DNA from: Ignavibacteria bacterium
Lineage (GTDB): Bacteria; Bacteroidota; Ignavibacteria; Ignavibacteriales; Ignavibacteriaceae
DNA: 64,000 bases
Assembly (NCBI GenBank): GCA_030684555.1
Contig: JAUXVN010000112.1
Location: 124,001-188,000, forward strand
Direction: 5' to 3'
Every line of letters begins with the position of its first letter. Position 1 is the first letter of the stretch. The notes beneath the pieces were generated by a model. That model was not told the origin of the DNA. It saw only the letters and a program-made list of their open reading frames with translations, and made no database searches. The position numbers and the translations under genes are program-made. Shown piece by piece: positions 36,073-46,932 of this stretch.

Positions 36073-36693
36073 TTATGTAATCAGATAGAATAATGGGAAT
36101 AAGAAAATCCAAATTATATCTACAAGATGCCAATATAATCCAGCTGCTTCAAGTCTGACATAATTATCTGACGTTATTCTGTTCTTCGAAGTAAAATATG
36201 TCATAGTTCCAATTAGTACTACTCCAATTATAACGTGAAGTCCATGTAAACCAGTCATAATGTAATATAGTCCAAAGAATAAAATTTCGCCATTACTCTT
36301 TTCCATTAATACATCCGAACCTGGAAATAGTCCATGATGAAATTTGGCAGACCATTCAAAAAATTTATTCACCATAAAAGCTAATGCAAATACGATAGTA
36401 GTTAACTGTAAAAAGATTGATAATCCTTTTTGATTCTTTTGCAAAGCTGTGATTGATAAAGCCATTGTTAAACTACTTGTTAATAGAATAATCGTATTTA
36501 ATGTACCGAACAACGTATTTAATTCTTTTGCTGCAAGATGAAATTCTTGTTGATGCGTAAATCGGTAAATGGCATAAACAATAAACATACCTCCGAATAA
36601 AATCAATTCGGTAAATAAGAAAAGCCACATTCCAAGACGCGATCCTATGTCATCTCTATGGACGTGAGCTATACCATGTTCTGAACTGCTCAA
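36073..36693 (-). CDS. ctaE: Cytochrome c oxidase subunit III
   Basis: A 206-residue membrane subunit with five predicted helices, the usual short bacterial form lacking the first two helices of the mitochondrial protein. Features are LGMWLFLFTELILFGGMF at the start, the central YYIMTGLHGLHVIIGVVLIG with conserved histidines, and YWHLVDIIWIFLFPLFYL at the end. The start is TTG at 36693: AAGGAGG stands only four bases upstream and the codon overlaps the ctaD stop, so the non-ATG start looks genuine. Subunit III supports proton uptake and stability of subunit I. Confidence 0.92.
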   Translation of the reverse strand: MSSSEHGIAHVHRDDIGSRLGMWLFLFTELILFGGMFIVYAIYRFTHQQEFHLAAKELNTLFGTLNTIILLTSSLTMALSITALQKNQKGLSIFLQLTTIVFALAFMVNKFFEWSAKFHHGLFPGSDVLMEKSNGEILFFGLYYIMTGLHGLHVIIGVVLIGTMTYFTSKNRITSDNYVRLEAAGLYWHLVDIIWIFLFPLFYLIT

Positions 36694-38345
36694 TTTACCT
36701 CCTTAACTTCTGTATTGCTTAGATCATTATCTTTATATTGATATGGATCTGTTTCAATAATAGGAATCTCATCAAAATTTTCTAATGGTGGAGGTGTGGG
36801 TACGTGCCATTCAAGTGTTTCGCCACCCCATGGATTCATCTCATTAGTTTTCTCCCCTTTTAGAAGAGCATGAATAAAGTTGGCGAACATGATGATTAAT
36901 CCGGTAATCAAAATCCATGAACCAACAGTCGAAATGAAATGATAAATTTGATATTCAGGTAAATAATCATAATATCTTCTTGGCATTCCCAACCAACCCA
37001 TCACAAACATCGGAAAATAAAGTACATTGAATCCTACAAAGAGGATCCAGAATCCTACTTTGGCTGATTTCATGTTGTATTTTCGAGCGAACATCTTTGG
37101 AAACCAATAATGGAGTGCTGCAAAAATTCCAAAACCGGTTCCACCAAACATAACATAGTGGAAATGTGCAACTATAAATGAAGTATCATGAATGTGCATG
37201 TTTACAGAAAGTGAACCTTGAATCAATCCTGTAAAACCACCAATCGAAAAAAGAAATATAAATGCTAACGCATATAGTAATGGCGGATCTGTTGATATTG
37301 ATCCTTTATACAAAGTAGCTACCCAGTTGAAAACTTTTACGGCACTCGGAATAGCAACGAGAAATGTTAGAAGTGAGAATATAAACATTGCTGCCCCGCT
37401 CATTCCAACAGTAAACATATGATGTGCCCAAACCATTGAACCAAATAAAGCAATCGCAATACTTGAAAATGCAATAAATTTATATCCAAAAATCGTTCTA
37501 TGTGCAAAGACAGGAATAATTTCTGAAATTACTCCCATCGCAGGAATAATCATAATGTACACAGCAGGATGAGAATAAATCCAAAATAAATGTTGAAATA
37601 AAACAGGATCTCCACCTAAAGCGGGATCAAAAATTCCGAATCCGAAAGCTCTTTCAAATATTACAAGAAGTAGAGTTATACCAATTATTGGGGTAGCCAG
37701 AACCTGTATCCATGCGGTAGAATAGATTGACCAAACGAATAAAGGCATTTTGAACCAATCCATCCCCGGAGCCCTCAACCTATGAATTGTTGTAACAAAA
37801 TTTAATCCGGTTAATATCGATGAAAAACCAAGAACGAATGCCGCTAATAATGCCGGGAAAACATTTGTAGAAGTCCTTACACTATAAGGAATATAAAATG
37901 TCCATCCTGTGTCCACCGGTCCACCGGGTAAAAACACTGCAATTATTGCAAGCAGACCACCAATTATAAATAACCACCATGACAACAAATTCAATCGAGG
38001 AAATGAAACATCTTTCGCACCAAGCATGATCGGTAAAAAGAAGTTCCCAAATACTGCCGGTAATCCGGGAATAATAAATAAAAATATCATTATTATTCCG
38101 TGCAGTGTGAAAAACGAGTTGTACGTCTGAGGATCCATAATCGTTTTACCGGGAGCAATTAACTCAAGCCGCATTAAAAATCCAAAAGTTACGCCAACCA
38201 CAAAAAAGATAAGCATAGCAATTAAGTATAAAATACCTATTCTCTTATGATCGGTAGAAAATATCCAGGATTTTAATCCTGTTCCCTTTCCTCTATAATC
38301 TAAATAACTTTCATAACCATTGTTTGACGAAGAATGACTTGTCAT
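36690..38345 (-). CDS. ctaD: Cytochrome c oxidase subunit I (A2-type, YSHPxVY)
   Basis: A 551-residue catalytic subunit with twelve helices. Heme and Cu-B ligands are recognisable in the YSHPAVY helix (near residue 258), the AHHMFTVGM region and HDTSFIVAHFHYVM. The helix VI motif reads YSHPAVYIMIIP instead of GHPEVY, so the D-channel glutamate of A1-type oxidases is absent and the Tyr-Ser pair of the A2 subfamily is present, as in Rhodothermus and Thermus-like caa3 enzymes. It reduces O2 to water and pumps protons. It lies 3 bases downstream of the Sco gene and overlaps ctaE by 4 bases. Confidence 0.95.
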   Translation of the reverse strand: MTSHSSSNNGYESYLDYRGKGTGLKSWIFSTDHKRIGILYLIAMLIFFVVGVTFGFLMRLELIAPGKTIMDPQTYNSFFTLHGIIMIFLFIIPGLPAVFGNFFLPIMLGAKDVSFPRLNLLSWWLFIIGGLLAIIAVFLPGGPVDTGWTFYIPYSVRTSTNVFPALLAAFVLGFSSILTGLNFVTTIHRLRAPGMDWFKMPLFVWSIYSTAWIQVLATPIIGITLLLVIFERAFGFGIFDPALGGDPVLFQHLFWIYSHPAVYIMIIPAMGVISEIIPVFAHRTIFGYKFIAFSSIAIALFGSMVWAHHMFTVGMSGAAMFIFSLLTFLVAIPSAVKVFNWVATLYKGSISTDPPLLYALAFIFLFSIGGFTGLIQGSLSVNMHIHDTSFIVAHFHYVMFGGTGFGIFAALHYWFPKMFARKYNMKSAKVGFWILFVGFNVLYFPMFVMGWLGMPRRYYDYLPEYQIYHFISTVGSWILITGLIIMFANFIHALLKGEKTNEMNPWGGETLEWHVPTPPPLENFDEIPIIETDPYQYKDNDLSNTEVKEVN

Positions 38346-38348
38346 ACG

Positions 38349-39137
38349 TTATTCACCTTTATTAATCTTCTCTTTATGACGAGGTTTAATTGAAATAAAT
38401 ATAACATAAACTAATGCAAATAAAATTGTTATTGATGCTGCTATGCGTGTTACGTTTAACGCATATTTTTTACCCTCTGCATCATAACTAAAACAAAATT
38501 TTAACATTTTTGCTATTGTCGGTGTAACTTTACCCTCTGATGCTTCAATTATTGCCATCTTAATATCAAATGGCAAAAATGTTGTACCCGGAAGATATCT
38601 TGTAATTTTTCCATCCGGCGCTAAAAAAATTAGAGCACCTGCATGAAGAAAATCTTTTCCTTCTCTCTTAAAATAAAATCCAACAGCATCAGTAGCTTTT
38701 CTTATGTTTGTACTGTCACCAGTTAAAAATCTCCAGGAAGCCGGATCAATTCGTTTCTTTATCGCATTTAAAAAAGCTTTCTTTTTTCTGTTTGCGAGTT
38801 CTGATGTTTCTAATTGATCAAATGAAATAGAAACAATTTGATAATCAACTCCCGGAATTAAATCTACTTTATTAACTAATGAAGCAACCTCGGACATTAA
38901 TGGATTACAAATACCGGGACATTCATAATAAACAAACATCAATATTGTCGGTTTGGAAATAATATCTTTGAGTTGAATTATGTTTCCTTCTTCATCATTG
39001 AATAATATTTCAAGTGGAAACTGTTCACCCAGCTTCTCATCTATTCCAACTTTGACATTCTCTTGTTGTCCATTTATCTTTGCGATAAACACTAAAAAAA
39101 AGAGCAATAGAAATATTTTATTATTTTTACTCCGCAT
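38349..39137 (-). CDS. SCO1/SenC family copper chaperone
   Basis: A 262-residue Sco protein with an N-terminal signal/anchor (FLLLFFLVFIAKINGQ), a thioredoxin-like periplasmic domain and a C-terminal transmembrane helix (IAASITILFALVYVIFISI) near residues 230-250. The copper site is complete: CPGIC in VYYECPGICNPLMSEV and the distal histidine in DFLHAGALIFLAPDG. It is expected to deliver copper to Cu-A of CtaC. The C-terminal anchor in addition to an N-terminal signal is less common for Sco proteins. It lies directly upstream of ctaD in the operon. Confidence 0.88.
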   Translation of the reverse strand: MRSKNNKIFLLLFFLVFIAKINGQQENVKVGIDEKLGEQFPLEILFNDEEGNIIQLKDIISKPTILMFVYYECPGICNPLMSEVASLVNKVDLIPGVDYQIVSISFDQLETSELANRKKKAFLNAIKKRIDPASWRFLTGDSTNIRKATDAVGFYFKREGKDFLHAGALIFLAPDGKITRYLPGTTFLPFDIKMAIIEASEGKVTPTIAKMLKFCFSYDAEGKKYALNVTRIAASITILFALVYVIFISIKPRHKEKINKGE

Positions 39138-39172
39138 AGGAGAACTCCAAAATCAATAAACATAAAAGAAGT

Positions 39173-40099
39173 TTAAGCAATTACTTGTTTCAATAGGTTA
39201 AAAAGTTCGCGTAATTGCTGACTACTTAAATTAATTACTTCTGAACTGAATCCGTTAACTATCACCTCATTCGTAATAACTTGAGAAAAATCTTTTTCAC
39301 TTCTCATTGAATTATTTGAATTAAGTATAGTTAAAATTGCTTTTTCCGAATCTATCGAAATATCAAAAAATAGCTGTGCAGTCGCATTTGAAGTTTTCAA
39401 TTCATTAATCTTTGCAATCGTATTTATAATTTTCTGCGACTTTGGTAATGCTTCCTTTTGAATAAGAACACTCGCATTATTCACGGGGATAGTACCGGCA
39501 ACTTTCATCCCTGCGGAGAGACTATATGCCTTATCAAGCTCTGCTATTTCTTGCGGGGAATCAGATGGAGCATTACTCATAAAATTTTTACGAATGAACT
39601 GAATTATTGCGGTTCTTTCTTCTACTGCCATATAGTCGTAGGCAGGCATTCCAGTTACAGTTATACCTTTTTCCAGAGTATTATACATCTCGAAGAATTT
39701 TCTTCCATTTTTCCATCCTGTTTCTTCATGGAAATTTCTTGGTTTAGGATTGAAGGCAACACCGGCTACACCATCGCCCTTCCCTTCAACTCCGTGGCAT
39801 GACGAACAAACTGTTGTATAAAGATTTTTCCCTTTTTCTATCATCTCATTATTAGGGGAAGAGATTTGGGATAAATCAATCGCTGATGCAATTCTTGGTT
39901 CTTGAATAGTCAATTTTGAAACAACAACCGATGTATCAGGAGCAACCGGGTTCAAACTATTCCTGGACATTTGTTCATTATTAAATAAATAAATAAACCC
40001 GATTCCAATAACTGCAATCAAAAATATCGGATATGCAGTCGCAATTATATAAAATGGTTTTTCTAAAAGTTTGTCAATCGAAAATTTCGGTTTTTCCAT
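39173..40099 (-). CDS. Membrane-anchored monoheme cytochrome c
   Basis: A 308-residue protein with one transmembrane anchor near the N terminus (PFYIIATAYPIFLIAVIGIGFIYLF, residues 16-40) and a periplasmic cytochrome c domain at about 80-175. The heme site is CSSCH followed by GVEGKGDG, and a methionine ligand candidate is in GMPAYDYM. The C-terminal 130 residues have no recognised domain. Situated between actF and the Sco/oxidase genes, it is a good candidate for the electron carrier linking ACIII to the oxidase. It is distinct from the heme domain fused to ActD. Confidence 0.82.
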   Translation of the reverse strand: MEKPKFSIDKLLEKPFYIIATAYPIFLIAVIGIGFIYLFNNEQMSRNSLNPVAPDTSVVVSKLTIQEPRIASAIDLSQISSPNNEMIEKGKNLYTTVCSSCHGVEGKGDGVAGVAFNPKPRNFHEETGWKNGRKFFEMYNTLEKGITVTGMPAYDYMAVEERTAIIQFIRKNFMSNAPSDSPQEIAELDKAYSLSAGMKVAGTIPVNNASVLIQKEALPKSQKIINTIAKINELKTSNATAQLFFDISIDSEKAILTILNSNNSMRSEKDFSQVITNEVIVNGFSSEVINLSSQQLRELFNLLKQVIA

Positions 40100-40117
40100 A
40101 TTTCTATTCTTATAAAA

Positions 40118-41305
40118 TTATAATCTGAAATTAAGTCCACGTTCAAGTTTTGGATCACCAACCGGAACCATATTTGTTTTTTTAGAATTAAAATAAAACA
40201 ATAAAATTATCCCACCTACCGCAGCAACCGGAAAGGATAATCCAAGTACGAAATTAAGTAAGGTCGATTCTCCCTTGAATGTTGGAAGGATTAACCAATA
40301 CAAGTCTAATAGATGCGCAAATAAAATCCAAAGAGAGGCAAATTTTAACTTCTTTGCATCCATTTTTGCTGGCTGCGATAATAAGATAGAATAAGGGACT
40401 ATAAAGTGAACAAAAATTAATGCTAATGAAATATAAATCCATGAACCCTGCCATCGTGCTAAAAACCAAAAAGTTTCCTCCGGCAAATTAGCATACCATA
40501 TTAACATATATTGAGAAAAAGCGATATATCCCCAAAAATTTACAAATACAAATAACAGAGATCCTAAACTATAATAATGATCTTTTACCATTCTGGGATG
40601 TAAATAACCCCCCTCGCGAAGTTTTACAGTCGCATAAGTAATAACGGCAAGTGCTGATAATACAGAACCGGAGAAAAAATAAACTCCAAAGATTGTTGAA
40701 AACCAATGAGGTTCAAGACTCATCATCCAGTCTATTGAAGCGATCGAAGCTGTTATTGCGAATAAAGGTATAAATACAGCTGATAACCTTATATTAACTC
40801 TTGTTAGGTTTTGATCTTTTGAAATATCTTGTTTTCTCGAATTTCTTGTTAATAAGAAATAGAATAACGTCCACAGGGCAAAAACTATTGCAACTCTTAT
40901 GAAGAAAAAAGTCTGATTTAAATAAGGTGCTTTCTCTTTTAGAATTTTATCACTCTCAACTACTTCGGTGTGTGACCAGTGAAAAAGAGTGTGCATATTT
41001 AATAGGATTGGTATTGCAAGAATAATTAGAAATGGAGTAATAGATGCAGTAAATTCGATAACTCTTCTGAGTGGTGTACTCCAATCTGCTCCGGCAACAT
41101 ATTCTAACGATATTAGAAATAGTGCACCAACACCAATGCTCATTAAAAACATAAATCCTAATAAATAATTAAACGCTGCTTGCTCAGCGTTTAGTAGGAA
41201 TGCACCGGCACCACCTATTACACCAATACCGATTAATAGAAATCCAATCTTTTGGAGACTTGTTGGTAAATCTTTTTTTATATAATTCAAATTACTCTGA
41301 GACAT
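40118..41305 (-). CDS. actF: Alternative complex III subunit ActF
   Basis: A 395-residue membrane protein with about ten helices, matching the ActF (quinol:cytochrome c oxidoreductase quinone-binding subunit 2) family in length and in features such as SLEYVAGADWSTPLRRVIEF and ASIDWMMSLEPHWFSTIFGVY. ActF and ActC are related to NrfD-like membrane subunits. The ATG at 41305 lies within the end of the preceding ActD-ActE gene (14-base overlap), with AGGAG ten bases upstream. It works with the rest of ACIII to oxidise quinol and reduce a c-type cytochrome, replacing the bc1 complex. Confidence 0.92.
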   Translation of the reverse strand: MSQSNLNYIKKDLPTSLQKIGFLLIGIGVIGGAGAFLLNAEQAAFNYLLGFMFLMSIGVGALFLISLEYVAGADWSTPLRRVIEFTASITPFLIILAIPILLNMHTLFHWSHTEVVESDKILKEKAPYLNQTFFFIRVAIVFALWTLFYFLLTRNSRKQDISKDQNLTRVNIRLSAVFIPLFAITASIASIDWMMSLEPHWFSTIFGVYFFSGSVLSALAVITYATVKLREGGYLHPRMVKDHYYSLGSLLFVFVNFWGYIAFSQYMLIWYANLPEETFWFLARWQGSWIYISLALIFVHFIVPYSILLSQPAKMDAKKLKFASLWILFAHLLDLYWLILPTFKGESTLLNFVLGLSFPVAAVGGIILLFYFNSKKTNMVPVGDPKLERGLNFRL

Positions 41306-42458
41306 TAGTTACAGGCTCCTTTTTTATCTCTTGAATATCAGCCTCGCTTGCATTTTTTGCTCGCTGTAAAACTCTGATGTAATTTACAATCGCCCATCTT
41401 TCCTCGCGGCTTAATTGAGATGAATAAGATGGCATAACATTTTGACCATTAACTATAACATGATATAAATTTCCGTCCAACCAATCGCGTGATTTTGAAG
41501 AATGAAGACTTGGCGGTAGTGGAAACTGTCCCCGCAATCGACTGTCACCATCACCAAGATTTCCATGACAGGGAGAACAGAAAGAATTGTACTTCTTTTC
41601 ACCTAAAGATAAATTTTCTTTTGTCGGTAAGTATGGATTAGATAGAGGTGAAGTTGGCTCATTCACTCCTTGATATTCGTAAGGCATAAATCCTCTCGCC
41701 ACAGTCCCTTTAACAGGATTTCGCATACCAAATTTATCACCAAATAATTCTGAACTTGACTGAACATCTAATCTCCCTTGATCCATCATCCAATTAAATG
41801 GTACGAGATATAAAACTTTATTCAGATGAAGATATGTTGAAACTGAGACAAATGCAGCAACAATTAATAAAAGTCCAATAAACTTCGGTTCTAATATTTT
41901 TACATTAAGTTTATCTGGAAAGAAAATCTTCTCAATTTTGATTGCTCCCAAATCGGTGAACAATTTGTTTATTTCTTCCTCATTAAATTTTTCATCATCA
42001 GCCTCAATACAAAGACCGAATTTATCAATCGAAACACTTTTCATATAATTGGTATCGTGAATCGGGTGACTATTATTAGGGAAGTAGAAAAAGAATGTAA
42101 CCATACCAATGACAGTAGAAAGTGTTGCAAGTAAAACCGTCAACTCAAATGTAACCGGAATAAAAGCGGGTAACGAGAAAAACGGTTTTCCACCGATTAT
42201 CATTGGATAATCTATAGTCATTGTCCAATACATAAATAATAATGCAATCGCAGCACCAGAAAGTCCAAATGCCAGTGTAACAAACCCAAGTTTGGATGGG
42301 GGCAACTTCATTGCTTTGTCCATTCCATGTACAGGATAAGGTGAATGAACATCAAAATTTTTATAACCTTTATCAGTAACAGTTTTTGCTGCTTTAATAA
42401 TTGCATTCGGTGAATCATAGAGTGCAGCTATTCCAAATACTTTTTTATTCTGTTCCAT
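41292..42458 (-). CDS. actDE: ActD-ActE fusion: DUF3341 domain plus cytochrome c
   Basis: A 388-residue protein joining two ACIII subunits that are usually separate. Residues about 8-175 are ActD (DUF3341), with VFGIAALYDSPNAIIKAA, two transmembrane helices and SIDKFGLCIEADDEKF. Residues about 195-385 correspond to ActE: a membrane anchor (FIGLLLIVAAFVSVSTYLHL), the GTVARG segment, and the monoheme site CSPCHGNLGDGDSR, ending in the IVNYIRVLQR helix. There is no frameshift and the link region is short. A strong GGAGGTGATC-type ribosome site stands before the ATG at 42458, which overlaps the actC stop. The gene symbol describes the fusion rather than an established name for this locus. Confidence 0.88.
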   Translation of the reverse strand: MEQNKKVFGIAALYDSPNAIIKAAKTVTDKGYKNFDVHSPYPVHGMDKAMKLPPSKLGFVTLAFGLSGAAIALLFMYWTMTIDYPMIIGGKPFFSLPAFIPVTFELTVLLATLSTVIGMVTFFFYFPNNSHPIHDTNYMKSVSIDKFGLCIEADDEKFNEEEINKLFTDLGAIKIEKIFFPDKLNVKILEPKFIGLLLIVAAFVSVSTYLHLNKVLYLVPFNWMMDQGRLDVQSSSELFGDKFGMRNPVKGTVARGFMPYEYQGVNEPTSPLSNPYLPTKENLSLGEKKYNSFCSPCHGNLGDGDSRLRGQFPLPPSLHSSKSRDWLDGNLYHVIVNGQNVMPSYSSQLSREERWAIVNYIRVLQRAKNASEADIQEIKKEPVTNVSE

Positions 42459-43831
42459 TAATGATCACCTCCGTTATGAGAAGGTTGTGCACCCTCTGCA
42501 ACAGCCTTCACTTCAGAAATTGAAACGACTGGTAAAGTTTTAGTAAACAATAAAACTAAGGTAAAGAATAGTCCGAAACTTCCTATCAATACTCCAAAGT
42601 CAACTAATGTGGGAGTGTAATAGCCCCAACTTGATGGGAGAAAATCTCTGTGTAGTGAGGTAACAGTAATTACAAATCTTTCAAACCACATACCGATATT
42701 TACAAAAATAACAATCATTAGCATTATCGGGATTGACCTCCTTATTTTCTTAATCCAGAAAAACTGAGGGAAAATCACATTACAACTAACCATTATCCAA
42801 TATGCCCAAGCATACGGACCAAAAGCTCTATTTATAAATACGAATTGTTCAATAGGATTTCCACTGTACCAAGCTATAAAAAACTCCATCGCATATGCAT
42901 AACCAACCATCATACCTGTTGCAAGAATCACTTTATTCATCTTTTCGAGATGATTTATAGTTATAATATTTTCGAGATCAAATATTTTCCTAACAAAAAT
43001 CAATACTGTTACAACCATTGCAAAACCAGAAAAGATAGCTCCCGCAACAAAATATGGAGGGAAAATTGTTGTATGCCAACCCGGGAGAATTGATACAGCA
43101 AAGTCAAAAGAAACGATTGTATGAACTGATAACACTAACGGAGTAGCAAAACCTGCCAATAACATATACGATTTTTCATAATGCTGCCAATTACGATGTG
43201 AGTGTCTCCATCCCAAACTAAAGATTGAATAAATGACTTTCTTAATTTTGGAAGCTGTTGTGTCTCGCAATGTTGCAAAATCCGGTATTAAACCGACATA
43301 CCAAAAAACTAATGATACTGCAAAATATGTTGATACCGCAAAAACGTCCCAAATAAGTGGAGAGGAAAAATTGACCCATAAACTATGTTGGTTTGGATAA
43401 GGAAGTAAGTAAACTACTGCAACCCACATTCTACCCGTATGAAGAATCGGGAAAATTGCGGCACACATAACAGCAAATATTGTCATTGCTTCTGCAAAAC
43501 GTGCAATACCTGTTCTCCACTTTTGTCTTAAAAGAAAAAGAATTGCCGAAATAAGAGTTCCTGCATGACCGATACCAACCCAAAAAACGAAATTTACAAT
43601 ATCAAACGCCCAACCAACCGGTTGATTGTTTCCCCACATTCCGATTCCGTAATAAAGAGTAAGAGCAACGCTAATTGCTCCTATAAAAAGTAAAGAAAGA
43701 GTAAACGAAAGGGCAATAAAATATTTTTTATTAGGTCGTTCATCCATCGGGCGTGCAATAAGGTCATTAATTTCCCTTAAAGTAAGCCTGCCTTCGACTA
43801 CCGGTAATTCTTGAGAATAATCAATATTCAC
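42458..43831 (-). CDS. actC: Alternative complex III subunit ActC (NrfD/PsrC-like)
   Basis: A 457-residue membrane protein with about ten helices, of the NrfD/PsrC family. [19 protein letters not shown] contains the conserved histidine of the quinol site, and [12 protein letters not shown] and [20 protein letters not shown] are typical of ActC. It provides the main quinol-binding site and is thought to take part in proton translocation. The start is GTG at 43831, preceded by GGAGG at seven bases and overlapping the actB stop by one base, so a non-ATG start is well supported. Confidence 0.94.
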   Translation of the reverse strand: MNIDYSQELPVVEGRLTLREINDLIARPMDERPNKKYFIALSFTLSLLFIGAISVALTLYYGIGMWGNNQPVGWAFDIVNFVFWVGIGHAGTLISAILFLLRQKWRTGIARFAEAMTIFAVMCAAIFPILHTGRMWVAVVYLLPYPNQHSLWVNFSSPLIWDVFAVSTYFAVSLVFWYVGLIPDFATLRDTTASKIKKVIYSIFSLGWRHSHRNWQHYEKSYMLLAGFATPLVLSVHTIVSFDFAVSILPGWHTTIFPPYFVAGAIFSGFAMVVTVLIFVRKIFDLENIITINHLEKMNKVILATGMMVGYAYAMEFFIAWYSGNPIEQFVFINRAFGPYAWAYWIMVSCNVIFPQFFWIKKIRRSIPIMLMIVIFVNIGMWFERFVITVTSLHRDFLPSSWGYYTPTLVDFGVLIGSFGLFFTLVLLFTKTLPVVSISEVKAVAEGAQPSHNGGDH

Positions 43832-46800
43832 TATACTTCCTCCGAAAAAGTATTTCGTAATTTGGCGAGATATGTAACATTCGGTTTTACGTTTATTTCT
43901 TCTAAAACTACATAGCCAAGTTGATGATTTCGATATTTAGATAATTTCGATTCAACATCATTCATATCACCAAAAACAATAGCTTCTGTTCCACATGCTT
44001 CCTGACAAGCGGTGCTCACATCCGTACCTTTGATTGTAGTATTCTTCTTTGTTGCTTCTTGACGCGCTTCCATAATTCTTTGAATACAGAAAGTACATTT
44101 TTCCATTACACCACGTGATCTTACTGTAACTTCCGGATTCATAACTAATTCAAATGATGCTTGTTCCTGGTAACCCCCTCTAAAATGATCTCTAAAATTG
44201 AAGAAATTATATCTTCTCACTTTATAAGGACAGTTATTTGAACAGTATCTTGTCCCAACACATCTGTTGTAAACCATTTGATTCAAGCCATCATCACTAT
44301 GAGTTGTTGCTACAACAGGACAGACATTTTCACATGGTGCATGATCACAATGTTGACATAACATTGGCTGTATACTAACTTTTGGATTTTCAGGTGTTCC
44401 CGAATAGTATCTATCTATTCGCAGCCAGTTCATCTCACGTCCGAGGGCAACTTGATCTTTCCCAACAACAGGAATATTATTTTCAACATTGCAAGCAACT
44501 ACACAATCGCCACAACCTAAACATTTGTTGAGGTCAATAGACATAGCCCATTTAACTCCTTTATACTCAAAATCCTTGTACATGTTAACCGCATCATGTT
44601 TCTTTTCATGAATAAAGTTTGGATTTTTATTGTATTGAGAAAGAGTCCCCTCTTGTATGATATTTCTTTTTAAGTGAATATCTTGAATTAAAGTATCATC
44701 AAACGTATGATGATCCTGTGTTGAAACAATCTCATAAGTTCCGTTCACTTTACTAATTGATGCTCCGGTCAATATCCATCTTGATAGTGAACTGTTTTTA
44801 GATAAAAGTATATTAGCATTAAAACCAACTTCGTTAGCAACAACCGGCGAATTAGTTCTACCATATCCTAAGTCAACAGCTATCATCTCATCTGCTACAC
44901 CGGGCTGAATTAGTATCGGCAATTTTAATTTGTTACTATTATATGTAACTTCTATTAAATCATTTGTTTTAAGTGAAAGTTTTTTTGCGGTAGATTCTGA
45001 TATCGCTGCATAATTATCCCAGGTAACTTTTGTTACCGGATGAGCTAACTCTTGTAACCATCCGTTGTTTGAAAATCGACCGTCACCTATTGTATAGCTT
45101 TCTTGTAAAGTTACTGTATAACCGGCTTTGCTCTCACTTTGATTATCCAACTGTGTTAAAGCAACTTGAGAAAAGTTATAACTAATCTGTTGTTTTTCAT
45201 TAATTTTCGCAACACCATCGTGTAAAATACCAGCCCAATATCTTTCAAAATCAAAGAGAGAATTTAAAGCAGGATATATTGTTGATTTCCAATTATTCTT
45301 TAGATAATCAACATAAATAGTTTCCGAAAAATTCTTAGAATCACCAGATAACCAGGTTAATAATACGGCTTCTTTTTGTCTCGTGTTATATAGGGGAGAA
45401 ATTACAGGTTGAACCAAAGAATAAAAACTTGTTCTAACTTTAACATCACCCCATGACTCAAAATTGTGATTGATTGGTAAAACAAAATTACTTAATGCAG
45501 TTGTTTCATTAATTGATGTTGCAAATGTTATAACAGTTGATTTAGAAATAGCATCCCAATATTTAAACTCTGCCGGCAGGTGATAAACAGGATTTGTATC
45601 GAAATGGATAACTGCTTTAACCTTGCCCGCATTAATATTAGCTGTTAACTTTTCAAATCCAATATAATCAGTAAGATTTGAATTTATCAAGGCTTCATTA
45701 TTATTATACAAGGTAGTATTACCAAGAGTCTCATTTAAAAGATTCACTGCTATCTGAACCTTTTCACTTAACGAACGTCCGGCATAAACAATTGATTTAC
45801 CTTTATTTTTAATAAGGTCGCTCACTAAACTATTTAAAACATCTTTGGACAGTCCATACTTTTTAGATATAGTATCAAGAGTAAAAGTTGACAAAATTGA
45901 AACAGAATTGTTATCAAGAGAAATTTGTGAAACTTTTTTATTCAGAATAATTTCATTTAATAATCCCATTACAAAATCGTATTGTGCATCCGGTTTTAAT
46001 CTCAATCGATAATCCGCATTCATTCCGGTTAGTGTTAAATTACCTTCAACTACATAGAGGCGGTTAAAATTACTCCCTTTCATTATATCTCTTTTTTCGG
46101 AGTAGAGACGAACTTGTTCAACTTTATTCCCTTCAATACCTAAAAAATCACCTTCAAGAGAAAGAATGACTTCAGCTTCATTCCATTTTATTAGAGGAAA
46201 GTTCTGCTGGTTATAACATTTTTGCCATGCTGAATTTTTAATAAAGTTATCAAAAAGTTCATAAGAATAAATTTGTGTTTCAGGGTATTTTATTTTGAAG
46301 TCGTCAAACAATTTTTGAGTTGTAGGGGAAATAATTGAGTGAGTAACAATTGCGATTTCTTTTGATGGATCGCTATTTAAAACTTTCAAAATCTCTTGAT
46401 CGGTTGTCTTCCAATCACTAGTACTGAAACTCCCGCCTCTTTTGAGCATCGGGGTTTGTAAACGGGATGGATCATAAAGATCAAGGATACTTGCTTGACC
46501 TTTTGCACAAGTTTTACCTTTGCTTACCGGATGATCAGGATTTCCATCAACTTTAATTGGTCTCCCTTCACGGGTTTTAATCAAAATACCACATGCGTTT
46601 TCACATGATAAACAAGTTGAAGCATAATAATTTGCTTTGCCAATAATAATTTCTTCAGACTTTTTGTTGTAAGGTATTATTTCACCTTTATCACGATAAT
46701 CAGAGCATCCGGCTCCGGCTAAAGCCGCTGAAGCACCGAGAAGAGCTAAAAATTTTCTTCTCGATAATCCTGAAAGATTTTTATCTATTTCAAAATCGTC

Positions 46801-46932
46801 AGTTACACCATCTTTAAATTCATCTAATTTAGATTTGAGTGTATTTTCATCTTTGTAAAGTTCTTCAAAACTTCTCCAATAATTCGGATCAGATTGGTTC
46901 TCATGATTTTTGTTGTCAAAATTTTCAGACAT
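43831..46932 (-). CDS. actB: Alternative complex III subunit ActB (molybdopterin-like plus Fe-S)
   Basis: A 1033-residue periplasmic iron-sulfur subunit. The twin-arginine motif [10 protein letters not shown] is near residue 57 and is followed by AGAGC, a possible lipobox. The N-terminal part resembles molybdopterin oxidoreductases ([19 protein letters not shown]) but in ACIII lacks the cofactor. The C-terminal part (from about 795) has the ferredoxin-like sets [35 protein letters not shown] and CTFC...ACQEAC, for three [4Fe-4S] and one [3Fe-4S] cluster. The 57-residue region before the twin arginines is normal for ActB. I chose the ATG at 46932 (AGGTG six bases upstream) rather than the GTG three codons earlier. 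It overlaps the small upstream gene. Confidence 0.93.
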   Translation of the reverse strand: MSENFDNKNHENQSDPNYWRSFEELYKDENTLKSKLDEFKDGVTDDFEIDKNLSGLSRRKFLALLGASAALAGAGCSDYRDKGEIIPYNKKSEEIIIGKANYYASTCLSCENACGILIKTREGRPIKVDGNPDHPVSKGKTCAKGQASILDLYDPSRLQTPMLKRGGSFSTSDWKTTDQEILKVLNSDPSKEIAIVTHSIISPTTQKLFDDFKIKYPETQIYSYELFDNFIKNSAWQKCYNQQNFPLIKWNEAEVILSLEGDFLGIEGNKVEQVRLYSEKRDIMKGSNFNRLYVVEGNLTLTGMNADYRLRLKPDAQYDFVMGLLNEIILNKKVSQISLDNNSVSILSTFTLDTISKKYGLSKDVLNSLVSDLIKNKGKSIVYAGRSLSEKVQIAVNLLNETLGNTTLYNNNEALINSNLTDYIGFEKLTANINAGKVKAVIHFDTNPVYHLPAEFKYWDAISKSTVITFATSINETTALSNFVLPINHNFESWGDVKVRTSFYSLVQPVISPLYNTRQKEAVLLTWLSGDSKNFSETIYVDYLKNNWKSTIYPALNSLFDFERYWAGILHDGVAKINEKQQISYNFSQVALTQLDNQSESKAGYTVTLQESYTIGDGRFSNNGWLQELAHPVTKVTWDNYAAISESTAKKLSLKTNDLIEVTYNSNKLKLPILIQPGVADEMIAVDLGYGRTNSPVVANEVGFNANILLSKNSSLSRWILTGASISKVNGTYEIVSTQDHHTFDDTLIQDIHLKRNIIQEGTLSQYNKNPNFIHEKKHDAVNMYKDFEYKGVKWAMSIDLNKCLGCGDCVVACNVENNIPVVGKDQVALGREMNWLRIDRYYSGTPENPKVSIQPMLCQHCDHAPCENVCPVVATTHSDDGLNQMVYNRCVGTRYCSNNCPYKVRRYNFFNFRDHFRGGYQEQASFELVMNPEVTVRSRGVMEKCTFCIQRIMEARQEATKKNTTIKGTDVSTACQEACGTEAIVFGDMNDVESKLSKYRNHQLGYVVLEEINVKPNVTYLAKLRNTFSEEV

